A DNA stretch of 64,000 nucleotides from GCA-2684655 sp045105235. GTDB lineage: Bacteria > Planctomycetota > UBA1135 > UBA2386. The notes beneath the pieces are model-generated. The model made no database searches. It was not told where the DNA came from and saw only the letters and a program-made list of their open reading frames with translations. Below are positions 8,650 to 17,884 of this stretch, piece after piece. The stretch covers positions 1-64,000 of the forward strand of contig JBGCDH010000004.1 of NCBI GenBank assembly GCA_045105235.1. Reading direction: 5' to 3'. Position 1 is the first letter of the stretch. Every line of letters starts with the position of its first letter. The position numbers were made by a program, and so were the translations under genes.

Positions 8650-10035
8650 ATGCGGATCCTCTGCAACCTACCGCTCGAATGTTTCGACGATCGCGATGCG
8701 ATGCGCGGCATCGAGCTGCTCACGTATGGCCCGCCCGAGCGAATGCTCGTGGACGGCGTGCACCACCGATTCGACGTCGCCTTCGATCCTTCACGGCAGA
8801 CCTGGGCCGAGCTCGCTCGCGCCCTGCCAGACGGCTTCGAGCCAGACCTGGTGCTGATCTGGTGGCCGGACCAGGAGCCGATCCCCGACCAGCTCGAACA
8901 CTGCCCCGTGCCGGTGGTCGGCATCATCTCTGACTACAATCTGACGCTGCCCCACATCGTCGGACTGTGGCCCTACTTCGACACGCTGCTGTGCGACAAG
9001 CGCGGCGTCGAGCTGTTCCAGCGCCTGTCGTTTGCCGACGTGCAGCATTGGTGCCAGTTCGCGCACAAGCGTCCTACGCATCGCATCTACCCCGAAATCG
9101 GCGAACGCGACATCGACCTTGGCTTCGCCGGCAACCTAAACCCCGTCGTGCAGCGCGAACGAGGCCCATGGCTCGAACGCCTACGCGCGCTCTCGGCGCA
9201 CGGCCCGCGCATCGAGGTCACCAGCGGCATTGCCGGGGCAGACTACGGCCGCTTCCTCAATCGCTGCCGGATCGGCTTCAACCGCAGCATCCGCGGCGAA
9301 ATGAACCTGCGCGGTTTCGAAGTGCCAGCCTGTGGCGCGCTGCTGCTGATGGAGCGTGACAATGCCGAGGTGCGCGACTGGTTTGTGCCCGAGCAAGAGT
9401 GCGTGCTCTACGACGAGCAAGACTTCGAAGACGTCGTCGAGCGGCTGCTGAAGGACCCTGCGCGCACCGCCGAGATCGCGGCGGCCGGCCACCGACGCGT
9501 GCAGGAGCACCGGCTCGGCAACCGCCTGCACGAACTCTCGCGCTTCGCCAAAGGGCCGCTGCGCCGCCCGGACGCCGAACCCGTCGACCTGCTGCTCGGA
9601 CGCGGCATGGCGATGCTGCCGACCTGGGCCGATGGCCACGCGGCGCTGCGCGCAGCCAAGCGCGCCCATGACGCCGCCCCCGACGATCCTCGCACGCTCA
9701 ACCTGCTCGGCATGGCCGTGCTGCGCGCTCGCGGCGCCGACGGCGCGGAATCCGCCTTTGCGCTCTGGCGCCGCGCAGCCGAAGCTTCGCAAAACTACGT
9801 GCCGGCTGCCGTCAACCTGGCCACGCTCGCACGCCACATGGGCCACGGCAAGCTGATCGAAGCAACCGACCGTGAACGCGCGAGACGACTTGCCGTAGCA
9901 CCCGAATGGCCGGCACTCGACGGCCCGATGCTGCCCTTCGGCTTTGACGCAACGGCGATCGATCGATCGCTGGCGCTGCAGCGCGCGGTGCGCAGCAGCA
10001 GCCCGCATTCGTTTGCCGACCAGCTGCGCTGCTGA
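8650..10035 (+). CDS. CgeB-like glycosyltransferase with TPR tail
   Basis: The 461-residue protein resembles the CgeB/YkvP group of GT-B glycosyltransferases. It has an N-terminal Rossmann-like half with LVLIWWPDQEPIP near 75 and VVGIISDYN near 92, and a C-terminal half with DIDLGFAGNLNP near 156, NRCRIGFNRSIRGEMNLRGFEVPACGALLL near 207 and a YDEQDFEDVVERLL helix near 257. That last region is the usual sugar-nucleotide site. Residues about 315-430 look like degenerate TPR helices. It is 6 bp behind the previous glycosyltransferase gene and likely co-transcribed with it. Acceptor and donor are unknown. Confidence 0.85.
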   Translation: MRILCNLPLECFDDRDAMRGIELLTYGPPERMLVDGVHHRFDVAFDPSRQTWAELARALPDGFEPDLVLIWWPDQEPIPDQLEHCPVPVVGIISDYNLTLPHIVGLWPYFDTLLCDKRGVELFQRLSFADVQHWCQFAHKRPTHRIYPEIGERDIDLGFAGNLNPVVQRERGPWLERLRALSAHGPRIEVTSGIAGADYGRFLNRCRIGFNRSIRGEMNLRGFEVPACGALLLMERDNAEVRDWFVPEQECVLYDEQDFEDVVERLLKDPARTAEIAAAGHRRVQEHRLGNRLHELSRFAKGPLRRPDAEPVDLLLGRGMAMLPTWADGHAALRAAKRAHDAAPDDPRTLNLLGMAVLRARGADGAESAFALWRRAAEASQNYVPAAVNLATLARHMGHGKLIEATDRERARRLAVAPEWPALDGPMLPFGFDATAIDRSLALQRAVRSSSPHSFADQLRC

Positions 10036-10042
10036 CGCGTTT

Positions 10043-11965
10043 TCAGAGAATGTCGAGGATGCCGGTCGAGCCGTTGGTCAAGGTATCCACAGTCGCCATG
10101 TAGTTCATGCCGACGGCGATACGGGTGCTCCACGGCATCTCATCCTTGTCGGCGATGCCGCCGAGCGCCGCCGCGCAGAATGCGCGCGCCATCTTCGGAC
10201 GCGCCTTGTCCCCGATGGCCTTGATCAAGGGCTCGACGGTGGTCTCGTCGCCGACCAGCGACAGCGCGTTCGCGATGGCCGCAAGCTCCGCCACGCTGTC
10301 CGACTTTTCGAGCAGCCCGATCAACTTCGGCATCAGCTTCGGCGTGTGTAGGCGCGCCAGGCCAAGCGCCGCTTGCTGCACGATAAACGGCTCGCGGCGA
10401 CGCTGATCGAGCAAGCGCAGCATGCGATCGATCGCGATCCGCGACTCGATCAGCGACAGACCGATGCAGCTGTAGCCGATCAGCTGCCAGCGACGAAAGG
10501 ACGAGTCGAGCAACGGCAGCAGCTCGACCTCCGCTTCGGTCAGCCCGGTCAGGCCAACGGCCAGCGCAAACGCAGCCTTCGGATCGTCCGCCTCGCGGTC
10601 GACAAACTCGTCGTAGATCCGTTCTGCAATGGTGCGATCCACCGCGCCGGTCGCGAGACGGTGGTCACGCGCAATGAGCCCGAGCGACATGGCGATCCAA
10701 GGCCGTTCGATGTTGCCGTTGGCGGCCGGCCACAGCTTGAGCAGGACCTCGCGGTTGTGCTTGCCGCCGATTCGTCCGAGGGCCATCACCGAGAAGTGCC
10801 GGGCGAGCTGGTCCGTGCCGTTTTTGTAGTGATCGACGAGCGCCGCGCAGATCGCGGCATCGTCTTCGTGCTGCTCCGGGGGCAGGCACATGGTGCCGAG
10901 CGCCATCGCCGCCGATTGGCGAATGGCTTGGTGCACGCGCCGCTTGCCGGTGAGAACCCGCAGCATGCGGCCCTTGGCCGCCTCGTGCTCGCTGCTCGCG
11001 CCGCGGCCCAGCAGCCGCGCAATCGCAATCGGCACGTGCGCCTGCACCAGCTGGTCGCCGCGGCCCATGTCGCGTTCGAAGTACTTCCACAGCTCCGCGG
11101 CCGTGCGCCAGAGCAGCATCTTGTTGGCGCCTGACTCCTGCTCGCCGAGCAGACCAAGCCCCTGGATGAGCCCAACACGAAGGTCGCGGCTCTTGTTTTT
11201 GTCGTCGAGCAACTGCTCCAGCAGAACGTCGTGCACGCGGCGCTTGTCCTCCGGCTTCTTGGCCCGAGACGCGATCAGGCCAAGCCCCCAAGCGGCAAAC
11301 GTGCGGGTCCGGTCATCGACCGAGCCTTTGCGCAGCTTGCGACCGGCTCGGGTGTCCGCGACGAGCGCCGCCAGGATTTCGATGCCGCCGAGCTGGCCAG
11401 AGATGCCGATGGCGAGCGCCGCCGACTCGCGCACCTCTTGGTTGCCGTCCGACAGACGAGCGGACAGCAGCTCCAGCAGCGGGCGACCCTTGGGACCGCG
11501 CCCGAGTTTCCCCAGCGCGATCATGGCCGCTGTCGAGATGTCACGGTTGTCCGTCGACTCGAGCGCATCGGCCAACGCTTCCGCAATCCGGTCTCGCGCA
11601 GCTGGAGGCAGACCGTCCGGGGGCGGCGAGGCCACCGGCCCCCGCGTCGAGCCAAGGTAGAAGTCGTCGCCGCCCGTCGGCACGCGCGGCGCCCAATCGC
11701 TAGCCTGCAGCAGCGGATTCTTGCTGTACTCCCACCAGACCTGCCAGCTGGTTCCGTCGATGACCGCCGGCCGGGCCCCCGTCGTCGGCCCGCCACTACC
11801 GGCCGGCCCGCCAGGAACCCCCGCGCTACCAGGCGGGGCCGGCGGGGCGTTCCAGCCACCCCGATACATACCTCCGTGTGCCTGCGCCAGCGCAGCCAGC
11901 AGCATCACCGCAGAGGCCAGCGAAAGACTGCGAGCGAGATCGGACGTCAGGTGTCGAAGCGCCAT
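10043..11965 (-). CDS. Exported HEAT-repeat protein
   Basis: From the ATG at 11965 this is 640 residues. A signal peptide (SLSLASAVMLLAALAQA) immediately follows; the longer open frame to 12193 is Arg-rich non-protein-like sequence and is rejected. A Gly/Pro-rich segment (about 30-65) and a Trp-rich WQVWWEYSKNPLL segment precede a solenoid of HEAT/PBS-lyase-like helical repeats. Examples are AMIALGKLGR, SAALAIGISGQLGGIEIL, GLGLIASRAKKPEDKRRVHDVL, and the C-terminal ALGLARLHTPKLMPKLIGLL. Such proteins are scaffolds in the periplasm or at membranes. No enzymatic site is visible. Confidence 0.85.
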   Translation of the reverse strand: MALRHLTSDLARSLSLASAVMLLAALAQAHGGMYRGGWNAPPAPPGSAGVPGGPAGSGGPTTGARPAVIDGTSWQVWWEYSKNPLLQASDWAPRVPTGGDDFYLGSTRGPVASPPPDGLPPAARDRIAEALADALESTDNRDISTAAMIALGKLGRGPKGRPLLELLSARLSDGNQEVRESAALAIGISGQLGGIEILAALVADTRAGRKLRKGSVDDRTRTFAAWGLGLIASRAKKPEDKRRVHDVLLEQLLDDKNKSRDLRVGLIQGLGLLGEQESGANKMLLWRTAAELWKYFERDMGRGDQLVQAHVPIAIARLLGRGASSEHEAAKGRMLRVLTGKRRVHQAIRQSAAMALGTMCLPPEQHEDDAAICAALVDHYKNGTDQLARHFSVMALGRIGGKHNREVLLKLWPAANGNIERPWIAMSLGLIARDHRLATGAVDRTIAERIYDEFVDREADDPKAAFALAVGLTGLTEAEVELLPLLDSSFRRWQLIGYSCIGLSLIESRIAIDRMLRLLDQRRREPFIVQQAALGLARLHTPKLMPKLIGLLEKSDSVAELAAIANALSLVGDETTVEPLIKAIGDKARPKMARAFCAAALGGIADKDEMPWSTRIAVGMNYMATVDTLTNGSTGILDIL

Positions 11966-12071
11966 AGCGTCTGTGATAGTACGCCGGCGGCAGAGGCGTA
12001 ACTCGAAATCGTGCGATTTCGCACGGCGCGGGGTCTGCCGGACGGCCGGGCCGCTTGCCGACAGCGCATAC

Positions 12072-13187
12072 TCAGCCCTGCGCCGTGGCGACCTCACCCG
12101 CCTCCCCGAGCTCCGGCGGCATGTCTTCGGCGAGCGCCGTCGCCTTGACCGTGAGGTCGTCAAGATCCGCGGCATCCCACAGGATGTCGGCAAACCGCAC
12201 GTGCAGCTCCTTGCGCGGATCGCGCAGCAAACGCTCGAGCAGCGACAGCTCGCCTTCGTCGTCGGGCATGCGAGTCTGGATCAGCGGGTGCTCGCGGCTC
12301 GCCTCCTGCCAGTGCTCGCTCGACAGCGGTCGGTAGCGGCAGAAGAAGCCCAGGTGCCACGGCAAGAACCGCATGGTCCGCTCGCGCCCCTTGTCGTCGT
12401 CGCGGAAGTGCTCCTTGAGCTTGCGGGCAAAGTCGAGGTAGACGCCGAGGCGCTCGCGGGCATCGGGCTCCCACGCGCGCTTCTCCGTGATCTCTCGGAA
12501 GATCCACGGTTTGATCAGCGCGCCGCGCCCAATCATCACGGACGCACAGCCGCTCTCCTGCCAGCGCCGATGCGTTTCGAACCACGTCAACAAATCGCCG
12601 TTGCCGATCACGGGCACGCCACGGTCTGCCGACACGCGCGCGATCGCTTCCCAGTCGGCGGCGCGTGAATAGCGCTGCTCGCGGGTTCGGCCGTGGATGC
12701 CAATCGCGGCAGCGCCAGCCTCTTCGCAAACGCGCGCGACTTCGTCGACGTTTTCTTCGCCCTCGGCCCAGCCCAGGCGCAGCTTGACGGTCACCGGCAC
12801 CGGAATGCCCGCCACCATCTCTTCGACAAGCTTGGCCAGCTTGTTGGGCTTTTGCAGCAGCGTAGCGCCCATGCGCCGCCGAACGACGTCGTGGATCGGG
12901 CAGCCGCAGTTGAGATCGACCCAGAGCGCGCCGCGCTCGGCCGCCGCAATGCCCGCCTTGATGGCATCGTCCGCACGTGAGGCCGCGATCTGGGCGCCAA
13001 AGCAGCCCTCATCGTCGTGCTTGCGCAGCAGCGCCAGCTCGCTCTTGCTGCGCTTCTTGACCTGGTAGGCGTAGGCCATCTCCCCCATCGTGACCTCACC
13101 TCCGTGCTCAAGGCAGAGTCGACGGAAGGGCAAGTTGCCCCCTTTGGTCAGCGGGGCAAGGAACACACGACCGGCAAAGTCCATCAC
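12072..13187 (-). CDS. tRNA-dihydrouridine synthase, Dus3-like
   Basis: This 371-residue FMN enzyme reduces uridine to dihydrouridine in tRNA. It starts FAGRVFLAPLTKGGNLPFRRLCLEHGG, has FGAQIAAS near 63, the catalytic LNCGCPI with Cys96, and KLRLGW, IHGRTREQRYSRAADW and IGNGDLL in the order seen in Dus enzymes. LNCGCP and GRTREQRYS are closer to the eukaryotic Dus3 branch than to DusA/B/C, whose equivalents are LN.GCP and HGRT..Q.Y. The C-terminal helical part includes LGFFCRYRPL. A tRNA-binding zinc-finger extension typical of eukaryotic Dus3 is absent. Confidence 0.9.
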   Translation of the reverse strand: MMDFAGRVFLAPLTKGGNLPFRRLCLEHGGEVTMGEMAYAYQVKKRSKSELALLRKHDDEGCFGAQIAASRADDAIKAGIAAAERGALWVDLNCGCPIHDVVRRRMGATLLQKPNKLAKLVEEMVAGIPVPVTVKLRLGWAEGEENVDEVARVCEEAGAAAIGIHGRTREQRYSRAADWEAIARVSADRGVPVIGNGDLLTWFETHRRWQESGCASVMIGRGALIKPWIFREITEKRAWEPDARERLGVYLDFARKLKEHFRDDDKGRERTMRFLPWHLGFFCRYRPLSSEHWQEASREHPLIQTRMPDDEGELSLLERLLRDPRKELHVRFADILWDAADLDDLTVKATALAEDMPPELGEAGEVATAQG

Positions 13188-13373
13188 CGCACCATGCGGC
13201 TAGGCGGCCGGCGAATCCACCTGCCGGCTGCTCGCGGAGCAGGCCGCCCCCGCGGAAGCACCCCACGGCAGATCGACCGGCCAAAATGACTTACCGCTCA
13301 CCGATACGCAACGGCCGGCACCACGGCGCGCAAGCCACCGGGTATGATTCCTGGGCCTCCTCGGATCGCTCCC

Positions 13374-13934
13374 ATGCAAACATCCTTCGCCCTTGGCGCC
13401 GGTGTGCTGCTAACGACAGCCGCCTTCGTTCTCCGCCCATCAGACTCCGGCACGCTCGCGGACGGAACGCCGGCGACTCCCCCGATGCAGGCGCTCGAGC
13501 CGGTCATCCTGCCGGCGCCCCCACCACCACAGGCCGACGGCCACTACGTGCTCGTCGTCGAAGGCGACCGGAACCAGCTCGACGTCACCTTCGCCAGCCG
13601 CAAAACAGCACCTTGGGGCGGCGTTCCAAAGGGCTTTGCCGGCAGCGGCTGGGCCATGCGCGTAACCGACGCAGAGGGCAACGAGATCTGCTCCGTGCCG
13701 CTCGACATGCGACCGTTCGCGACCAGTGAGCGCGCCCTCGGCCAACCCGTTCAGGTGCGCGGCTGCGTTCTCGTCGACAGCAAGATTGGCATGTTGGTCA
13801 GCGTGCCGGCATACGACACGGCCACCAACTACGAGTTTTTGCGTCCTGCCGATGCCGGCGGCGACCAGCAGACAACAATCATCGGCTCCGTCAGCGGCGC
13901 CAACGTTCGTGAGCTCGCGGGAGAAGAACGATGA
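13374..13934 (+). CDS. Exported or membrane-anchored protein of unknown function
   Basis: The 186-residue protein starts at the ATG at 13374, chosen because the hydrophobic stretch FALGAGVLLTTAAFVL follows directly; the frame also has an ATG 30 nt earlier. After a Pro-rich linker comes a compact domain with HYVLVVEGDRNQLDVTFASRK and a C-terminal NYEFLRPADAGGDQQTTIIGSV. I recognise no family. Its stop overlaps the M64 peptidase start (ATGA, 13931-13934), so the two are translationally coupled and it may be a helper or inhibitor of that peptidase. Confidence 0.75.
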   Translation: MQTSFALGAGVLLTTAAFVLRPSDSGTLADGTPATPPMQALEPVILPAPPPPQADGHYVLVVEGDRNQLDVTFASRKTAPWGGVPKGFAGSGWAMRVTDAEGNEICSVPLDMRPFATSERALGQPVQVRGCVLVDSKIGMLVSVPAYDTATNYEFLRPADAGGDQQTTIIGSVSGANVRELAGEER

Positions 13935-15871
13935 ATCCTATCGCTACGACTCTGCGTGCGGCCTTTCAGAACTCGACTGCGCTGGCACCTGCGACCCTGA
14001 TGTGCGCAGCGCTGCTGCCGCTCGGCGCACGCTCACTGGCGGCGCAGACGGTCACGACCGTCATCAGCAGCGGCACCACGCAAAGCCGCTACGACCTCGT
14101 CATCCTTGGCGATGGCTACCAAGCGAGCGAGCAGAACAAGTTCGACCAAGACGTGCAGACGTTTTTGACGGGGCTTTTTCAAAAGTCTCCGTTCAACGTA
14201 TTTTCTGACTACTACAACGTACACACGGTATTCCGCGCAAGCCAAGAAAGCGGCGCCGACAAGCCCGACGAAAACCCGCCGACGTTCGTCAACACCGCCT
14301 ACGACGCGAGCTACAACATCGGCGGCACCGCACGCTGCCTCTACATTCAAAACACGTCGCAGGCGCTCGCCGACGCGGCCCTTGCGCCGGCAACCGAAGG
14401 GCGTGTCCTGGTGATGGTCAACGACACTCGCTACGGCGGCTGCGCGTCTACGTTCGCCGTCAGCTACACCGGCTCGTCGATGACGGAAGTCCAGGCGCAC
14501 GAACTCGGCCACAGCGTCGGTGCGCTGGCCGACGAATACGAATACGCCGGCCAGACCTACACCGGCCCGGAGCCGACATCGGTCAACGTCACGACTTCGC
14601 CCGTCGGCCAAAAGTGGGCTGCCTGGCACGGCGTCAACGGCATCAGCGCCTTCGAAGGCGCTCGCTACAACGAGTTTGGCCTATGGCGGCCACGCATCAA
14701 CTGCCTGATGCGGAGCCTCAACCAGGTGCTGTGCCGCGTCTGCCAAGAGAATCTGGTCAAGGTGACCAACTCATTTGCCGACGTGATTACGCAAACGACG
14801 CCGCCAACGACGGCTGCCGTGACGGTGTCCGTCCCGGCCACCCAGCAGTTTTCGTTTCAACACTTCGTCCCGGCGGTCAACTCGCCGAGTGTCGAGTGGC
14901 TGATCGACGGCACCGTTCAGGCAAACGCAACCGGCACGTCGTTCTCCCTCGACTCCACACAAATCGCGCTCGGCAGCCATACGGTCGAAGCGCGCATCAC
15001 GGACAACAGCGACCGGGTGCGAACCGACCCCAACAACGTGATGCGTGAAACACGCACATGGCAGGTCCAGATCAGCGATCCGAACGCGGCACAGCTTCGC
15101 ATGCCGGATATGACGACCAGCCTCACGCTGGCTACGCCTGGAGCGCAGGCGAGCTACACGCCGACGATCGTCAACGATGGCCCAGCGAACGCGGGCCCCT
15201 TTGTCGTTGAGCTGTTCTTGTCAACACAGAACACATGGACGGTGCAAGACACGCTGCTGGCCCGCTACGAAGTCACGGGACTCGCAGCGAACCAGCAGGT
15301 CTCGCCGACGATCCAGACGCAGCTGCCGTGGTCGCTGCCGCTGCAGGTTGGCTTTGTGCACGCCGTCGTCGACCGCGCCGACACGGTGCTCGAAAGCGAT
15401 GAGAACGACAACTCGATTGCCCGCGTCGTGATTGGCACAGCCGGTCCCTGCACGACGGGTCTTGAGTTTCAGGACCAAGAGGTGATGCCGTTTTCCGGCT
15501 CGATCTCCATCGCAGCCGGCGGCACGCTGCACCCGACGGTGGTTGCTCCGTGCGCGGACCCCGCCGCCACGAGCTACCTGATCGCGTGGGGTGGTTCGGG
15601 CACGACGCCGGGCATCACGCTGTCGCCTGGGGTCACGCTGCCGCTCAACTTCGACCCTTTGACCCAGATCGGCCTCGACGGACTCAACGGGCCGGTGTTC
15701 GGCAGCTTCCTTGGCGTTCTCAATGCTGCAGGTGTCGGTCAGGCTCAGTTTTCGCTGCCGGCTGGCGCCAGTGTTGCCGCCGGCACAACCCACTTCGCCG
15801 CGGTCTTGCTCGGCGCGACCACGCTGTTTGAAGCGGTAAGCCCACCCGTCGAGCTGACGCTCTTGCCCTAG
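13931..15871 (+). CDS. Exported M64 family (IgA-peptidase-like) metallopeptidase with CARDB domain
   Basis: The 646-residue protein has a signal peptide ending in SLAAQ near 40. The peptidase domain includes YDLVILGDGYQASEQNKFDQD near 53 and the zinc motif HELGHSVGALADEY near 190, in which two His and the later Asp/Glu are the expected ligands and the Glu after the first His is catalytic. This HEXXHXXXXXXDEY pattern defines M64. Downstream are Ig-like strands and a CARDB-like domain (about 385-490) with SLTLATPGAQASYTPTIVNDGP. The C-terminal 120 residues resemble a secretion or surface domain. It is coupled by a 4-nt overlap to the preceding gene. It is probably a secreted or surface protease. 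Confidence 0.88.
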   Translation: MNPIATTLRAAFQNSTALAPATLMCAALLPLGARSLAAQTVTTVISSGTTQSRYDLVILGDGYQASEQNKFDQDVQTFLTGLFQKSPFNVFSDYYNVHTVFRASQESGADKPDENPPTFVNTAYDASYNIGGTARCLYIQNTSQALADAALAPATEGRVLVMVNDTRYGGCASTFAVSYTGSSMTEVQAHELGHSVGALADEYEYAGQTYTGPEPTSVNVTTSPVGQKWAAWHGVNGISAFEGARYNEFGLWRPRINCLMRSLNQVLCRVCQENLVKVTNSFADVITQTTPPTTAAVTVSVPATQQFSFQHFVPAVNSPSVEWLIDGTVQANATGTSFSLDSTQIALGSHTVEARITDNSDRVRTDPNNVMRETRTWQVQISDPNAAQLRMPDMTTSLTLATPGAQASYTPTIVNDGPANAGPFVVELFLSTQNTWTVQDTLLARYEVTGLAANQQVSPTIQTQLPWSLPLQVGFVHAVVDRADTVLESDENDNSIARVVIGTAGPCTTGLEFQDQEVMPFSGSISIAAGGTLHPTVVAPCADPAATSYLIAWGGSGTTPGITLSPGVTLPLNFDPLTQIGLDGLNGPVFGSFLGVLNAAGVGQAQFSLPAGASVAAGTTHFAAVLLGATTLFEAVSPPVELTLLP

Positions 15872-16214
15872 GCCGCGCGGGCACGCGAGCGCGCGCCGCC
15901 AGCGCCAGCCGCACCGCGCGCCTGTTTTTCGCTTCCACGCATTTACGGAGTGCGCCGGCAACGGACGTCGACGGGCTGCGCTTGGCGGCGCCGGCCGCGC
16001 TCGCCCGCGGGGCCCCGGCAGCATGGCAAAATGCCCGACGGATTCCCCGTCGGGCCGGCCACTACCGGCCGCGCCGGGCTCTCGCCGAGAGACCCTCGCC
16101 GGCGCTGACCCCACCCCTTCCCGCAGAACATCCGGCGCAACCACCGGAAGCTTCTGGCCTTGCCGCTCCGCGGCTCGAATGATTCCCAACCTCGCGCTCC
16201 ACTCCGGAGCCACG
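15872..16214. other. Intergenic region with GC-rich hairpin
   Basis: This 343-bp non-coding stretch lies between two plus-strand genes for exported proteins. It holds one perfect hairpin (16033-16055). The open frame from 16023 is an upstream extension of the next gene and has the composition of non-coding GC-rich DNA. I see nothing else in it. Confidence 0.5.
16033..16055. terminator. Terminator-like hairpin
   Basis: Perfect 9-bp arms GCCCGACGG and CCGTCGGGC enclose the loop ATTCC. Its left flank is AAAAT, so the T-run would lie on the minus-strand transcript. It sits 160 bp after the M64 peptidase gene and may block read-through. Its arm core CCGACGG is shared with the hairpin at 4381. Confidence 0.5.
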
Positions 16215-17138
16215 ATGGAGACCCATATGTCGATTGCACGCACGCTGTCCCTCGCCGCTGTCCTCAGCGCTCCTCTCTTCGCCCAGGACGCCCAAAAGCA
16301 CCTTCTGCGCTATCGCTTTCAGGCCGGCCAAACGTGGGACGTCTTGATCGAGCAAGAGATGAAGATGGCCATGGACATGGGCGGCCAAGCCATGAACACC
16401 ACGATGCTGATGAGCATGTTCACGGCCAACAAGGTCGCGAAGGTGGAAGACGGCAAGGCCTCGCTCGAGCAAAAGATCACTCGGATCAAGGCCAAGATGG
16501 ACATGGGCATCATGAACGTCGACTTCGACAGCGCAGACCCCGACTCCGATGCTGGCATGATGGGCCCGCTTGCGGACCTCGTGGACAGCGTCGCCAAGGT
16601 ATCGCTGACGGCCAACGGCAAGATGGGCGATGTCAAGCTGTCCGACGCCCTCAAGGACCAAATGGCGCAGTCGGGCATGGACCTCAAGCAGATGATGTCG
16701 CAAGCCTCGGTCGAACTGCCCGAGAAGCCCATCGCCATCGGCGAGTCCTGGACCACGAAGTCCACCGTGAAGCTTGGCCAGATGGGCGAAACGACTTCTG
16801 AGGTCGTCAACAAGCTGATCTCCGTCGACAACGACTACTTCGTGCTTGAGCAAACCGTCAAGGTCGACACCTCGGAGACGGAAATGCCCGGCGGCATGGA
16901 GCTCGAAGACCTGACGATGAAGGGCACCAACAAGATCAGCTTCGCCACGGGCATGTCGCGCGAAATGAACATGCTCACCAAGATGGCGATGAGCGGTCAG
17001 GCCGACATGGAAATGGAAATGAAGATGACCATGAAGCCGGCGCCAAAGAAGAAGGCCAAGAAGGACGCCGAAGAGGCAGTCAAGGAAGAGGTCGTCAAGA
17101 CGGAGACCGTCAAGGAGACGGCTGGCGCCGGTAAGTAG
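16215..17138 (+). CDS. Exported Met/Lys-rich protein of unknown function
   Basis: The 307-residue protein has two good starts: the ATG at 16215 with GGAG 5 nt before it, and the ATG at 16227 with GGAG 6 nt before it. A signal peptide (LSLAAVLSAPLFAQ) follows either. The mature part begins LLRYRFQAGQTWDVLIEQEMKM and continues with alternating strands, DGKASLEQKITRIKAKMD and later GESWTTKSTVKLGQMGE, a pattern seen in large lipoprotein-like barrel families such as DUF6263. That assignment is tentative. It is unusually rich in Met, and the C-terminus is a Lys/Glu tail from PAPKKKAKKDAEEAVKEE. Confidence 0.8.
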   Translation: METHMSIARTLSLAAVLSAPLFAQDAQKHLLRYRFQAGQTWDVLIEQEMKMAMDMGGQAMNTTMLMSMFTANKVAKVEDGKASLEQKITRIKAKMDMGIMNVDFDSADPDSDAGMMGPLADLVDSVAKVSLTANGKMGDVKLSDALKDQMAQSGMDLKQMMSQASVELPEKPIAIGESWTTKSTVKLGQMGETTSEVVNKLISVDNDYFVLEQTVKVDTSETEMPGGMELEDLTMKGTNKISFATGMSREMNMLTKMAMSGQADMEMEMKMTMKPAPKKKAKKDAEEAVKEEVVKTETVKETAGAGK

Positions 17139-17173
17139 GCCCAGCCCCTATCCGCAGCCTCGCAAAGCCGGGG

Positions 17174-17884
17174 CTAGCAGCGACGCAGAAAGCCGACCGG
17201 GTCGCCGACCACGGCAGTCTCCACCAGCTCTTCGTCCGCCTGCAGCTCGAAGCCGCCGTGCTCGGCTTGCTCGAGAAACCACGACACTTCTTCGGGGGTC
17301 GTCGTGAGCCATGCGCTCGGCGCTAGCCGCTCGGCGAGCGCTTCCGCGAGCAGGCGAGCATCCTCGCGCTCGGCGCCGAACTGCTCAAGGTCGACCTGCA
17401 CGGGCGGCAGCCGGCCGTACGCCACGCCACTCAGCGTCGGCCAGGTCTCAGGATCGGTGAACACGCTGATGCAGCCAACGTGGTCAAACTCCTCGGGCGG
17501 GACATCGCGGGCGTCGACCGGCTGGTAGCAAATCCCAAGCTCCGGCTCGGCGGCGGCAAACGCGTCATTGAGGATCCGACACTCCTCCTCATTGGGGTTG
17601 ACGACCACGAGCCGACGCCCCAGGCGCAGCGCTTCCGCCACGAGCACCGGAACTTCCGCAACGCCCGCGCCACACCAAAACGACGCGCCCGCCAAGGTGA
17701 GGCGATGGCCCAGCTCTTCGGCCAGCTTGGCCCCCAGCCGCCGCAGGTCGGCCAGACGCGCATCCCAGTGCGCCTCACCATCTTCGTGAAAGTAGATCGC
17801 GCCGAGAGCTGCCCAGTCGACCTGCTCCAGCACGCGATCGCTGGCCGCGCGGCACTCGGACCATGCTGCCGCGTTCGAACTCAA
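17174..17884 (-). CDS. Uncharacterised protein, possible SAM-binding Rossmann fold
   Basis: About 236 residues from the TTG at 17884, chosen because TTG overlaps the stop of the DUF971 gene (TTGA) and has GGAG six bases upstream. An alternative ATG at 17959 would add 25 residues overlapping that gene by 79 bp. LTLAGASFWCGAGVAEVPVLVAEAL followed by RLVVVNPNEEECRILNDAF has the Gly-rich loop and acidic beta-2 end typical of nucleotide-binding Rossmann folds, and HVGCISVFTDPETWPTL follows. No family is recognised. Translational coupling suggests a job related to the DUF971 protein. Confidence 0.65.
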   Translation of the reverse strand: MSSNAAAWSECRAASDRVLEQVDWAALGAIYFHEDGEAHWDARLADLRRLGAKLAEELGHRLTLAGASFWCGAGVAEVPVLVAEALRLGRRLVVVNPNEEECRILNDAFAAAEPELGICYQPVDARDVPPEEFDHVGCISVFTDPETWPTLSGVAYGRLPPVQVDLEQFGAEREDARLLAEALAERLAPSAWLTTTPEEVSWFLEQAEHGGFELQADEELVETAVVGDPVGFLRRC

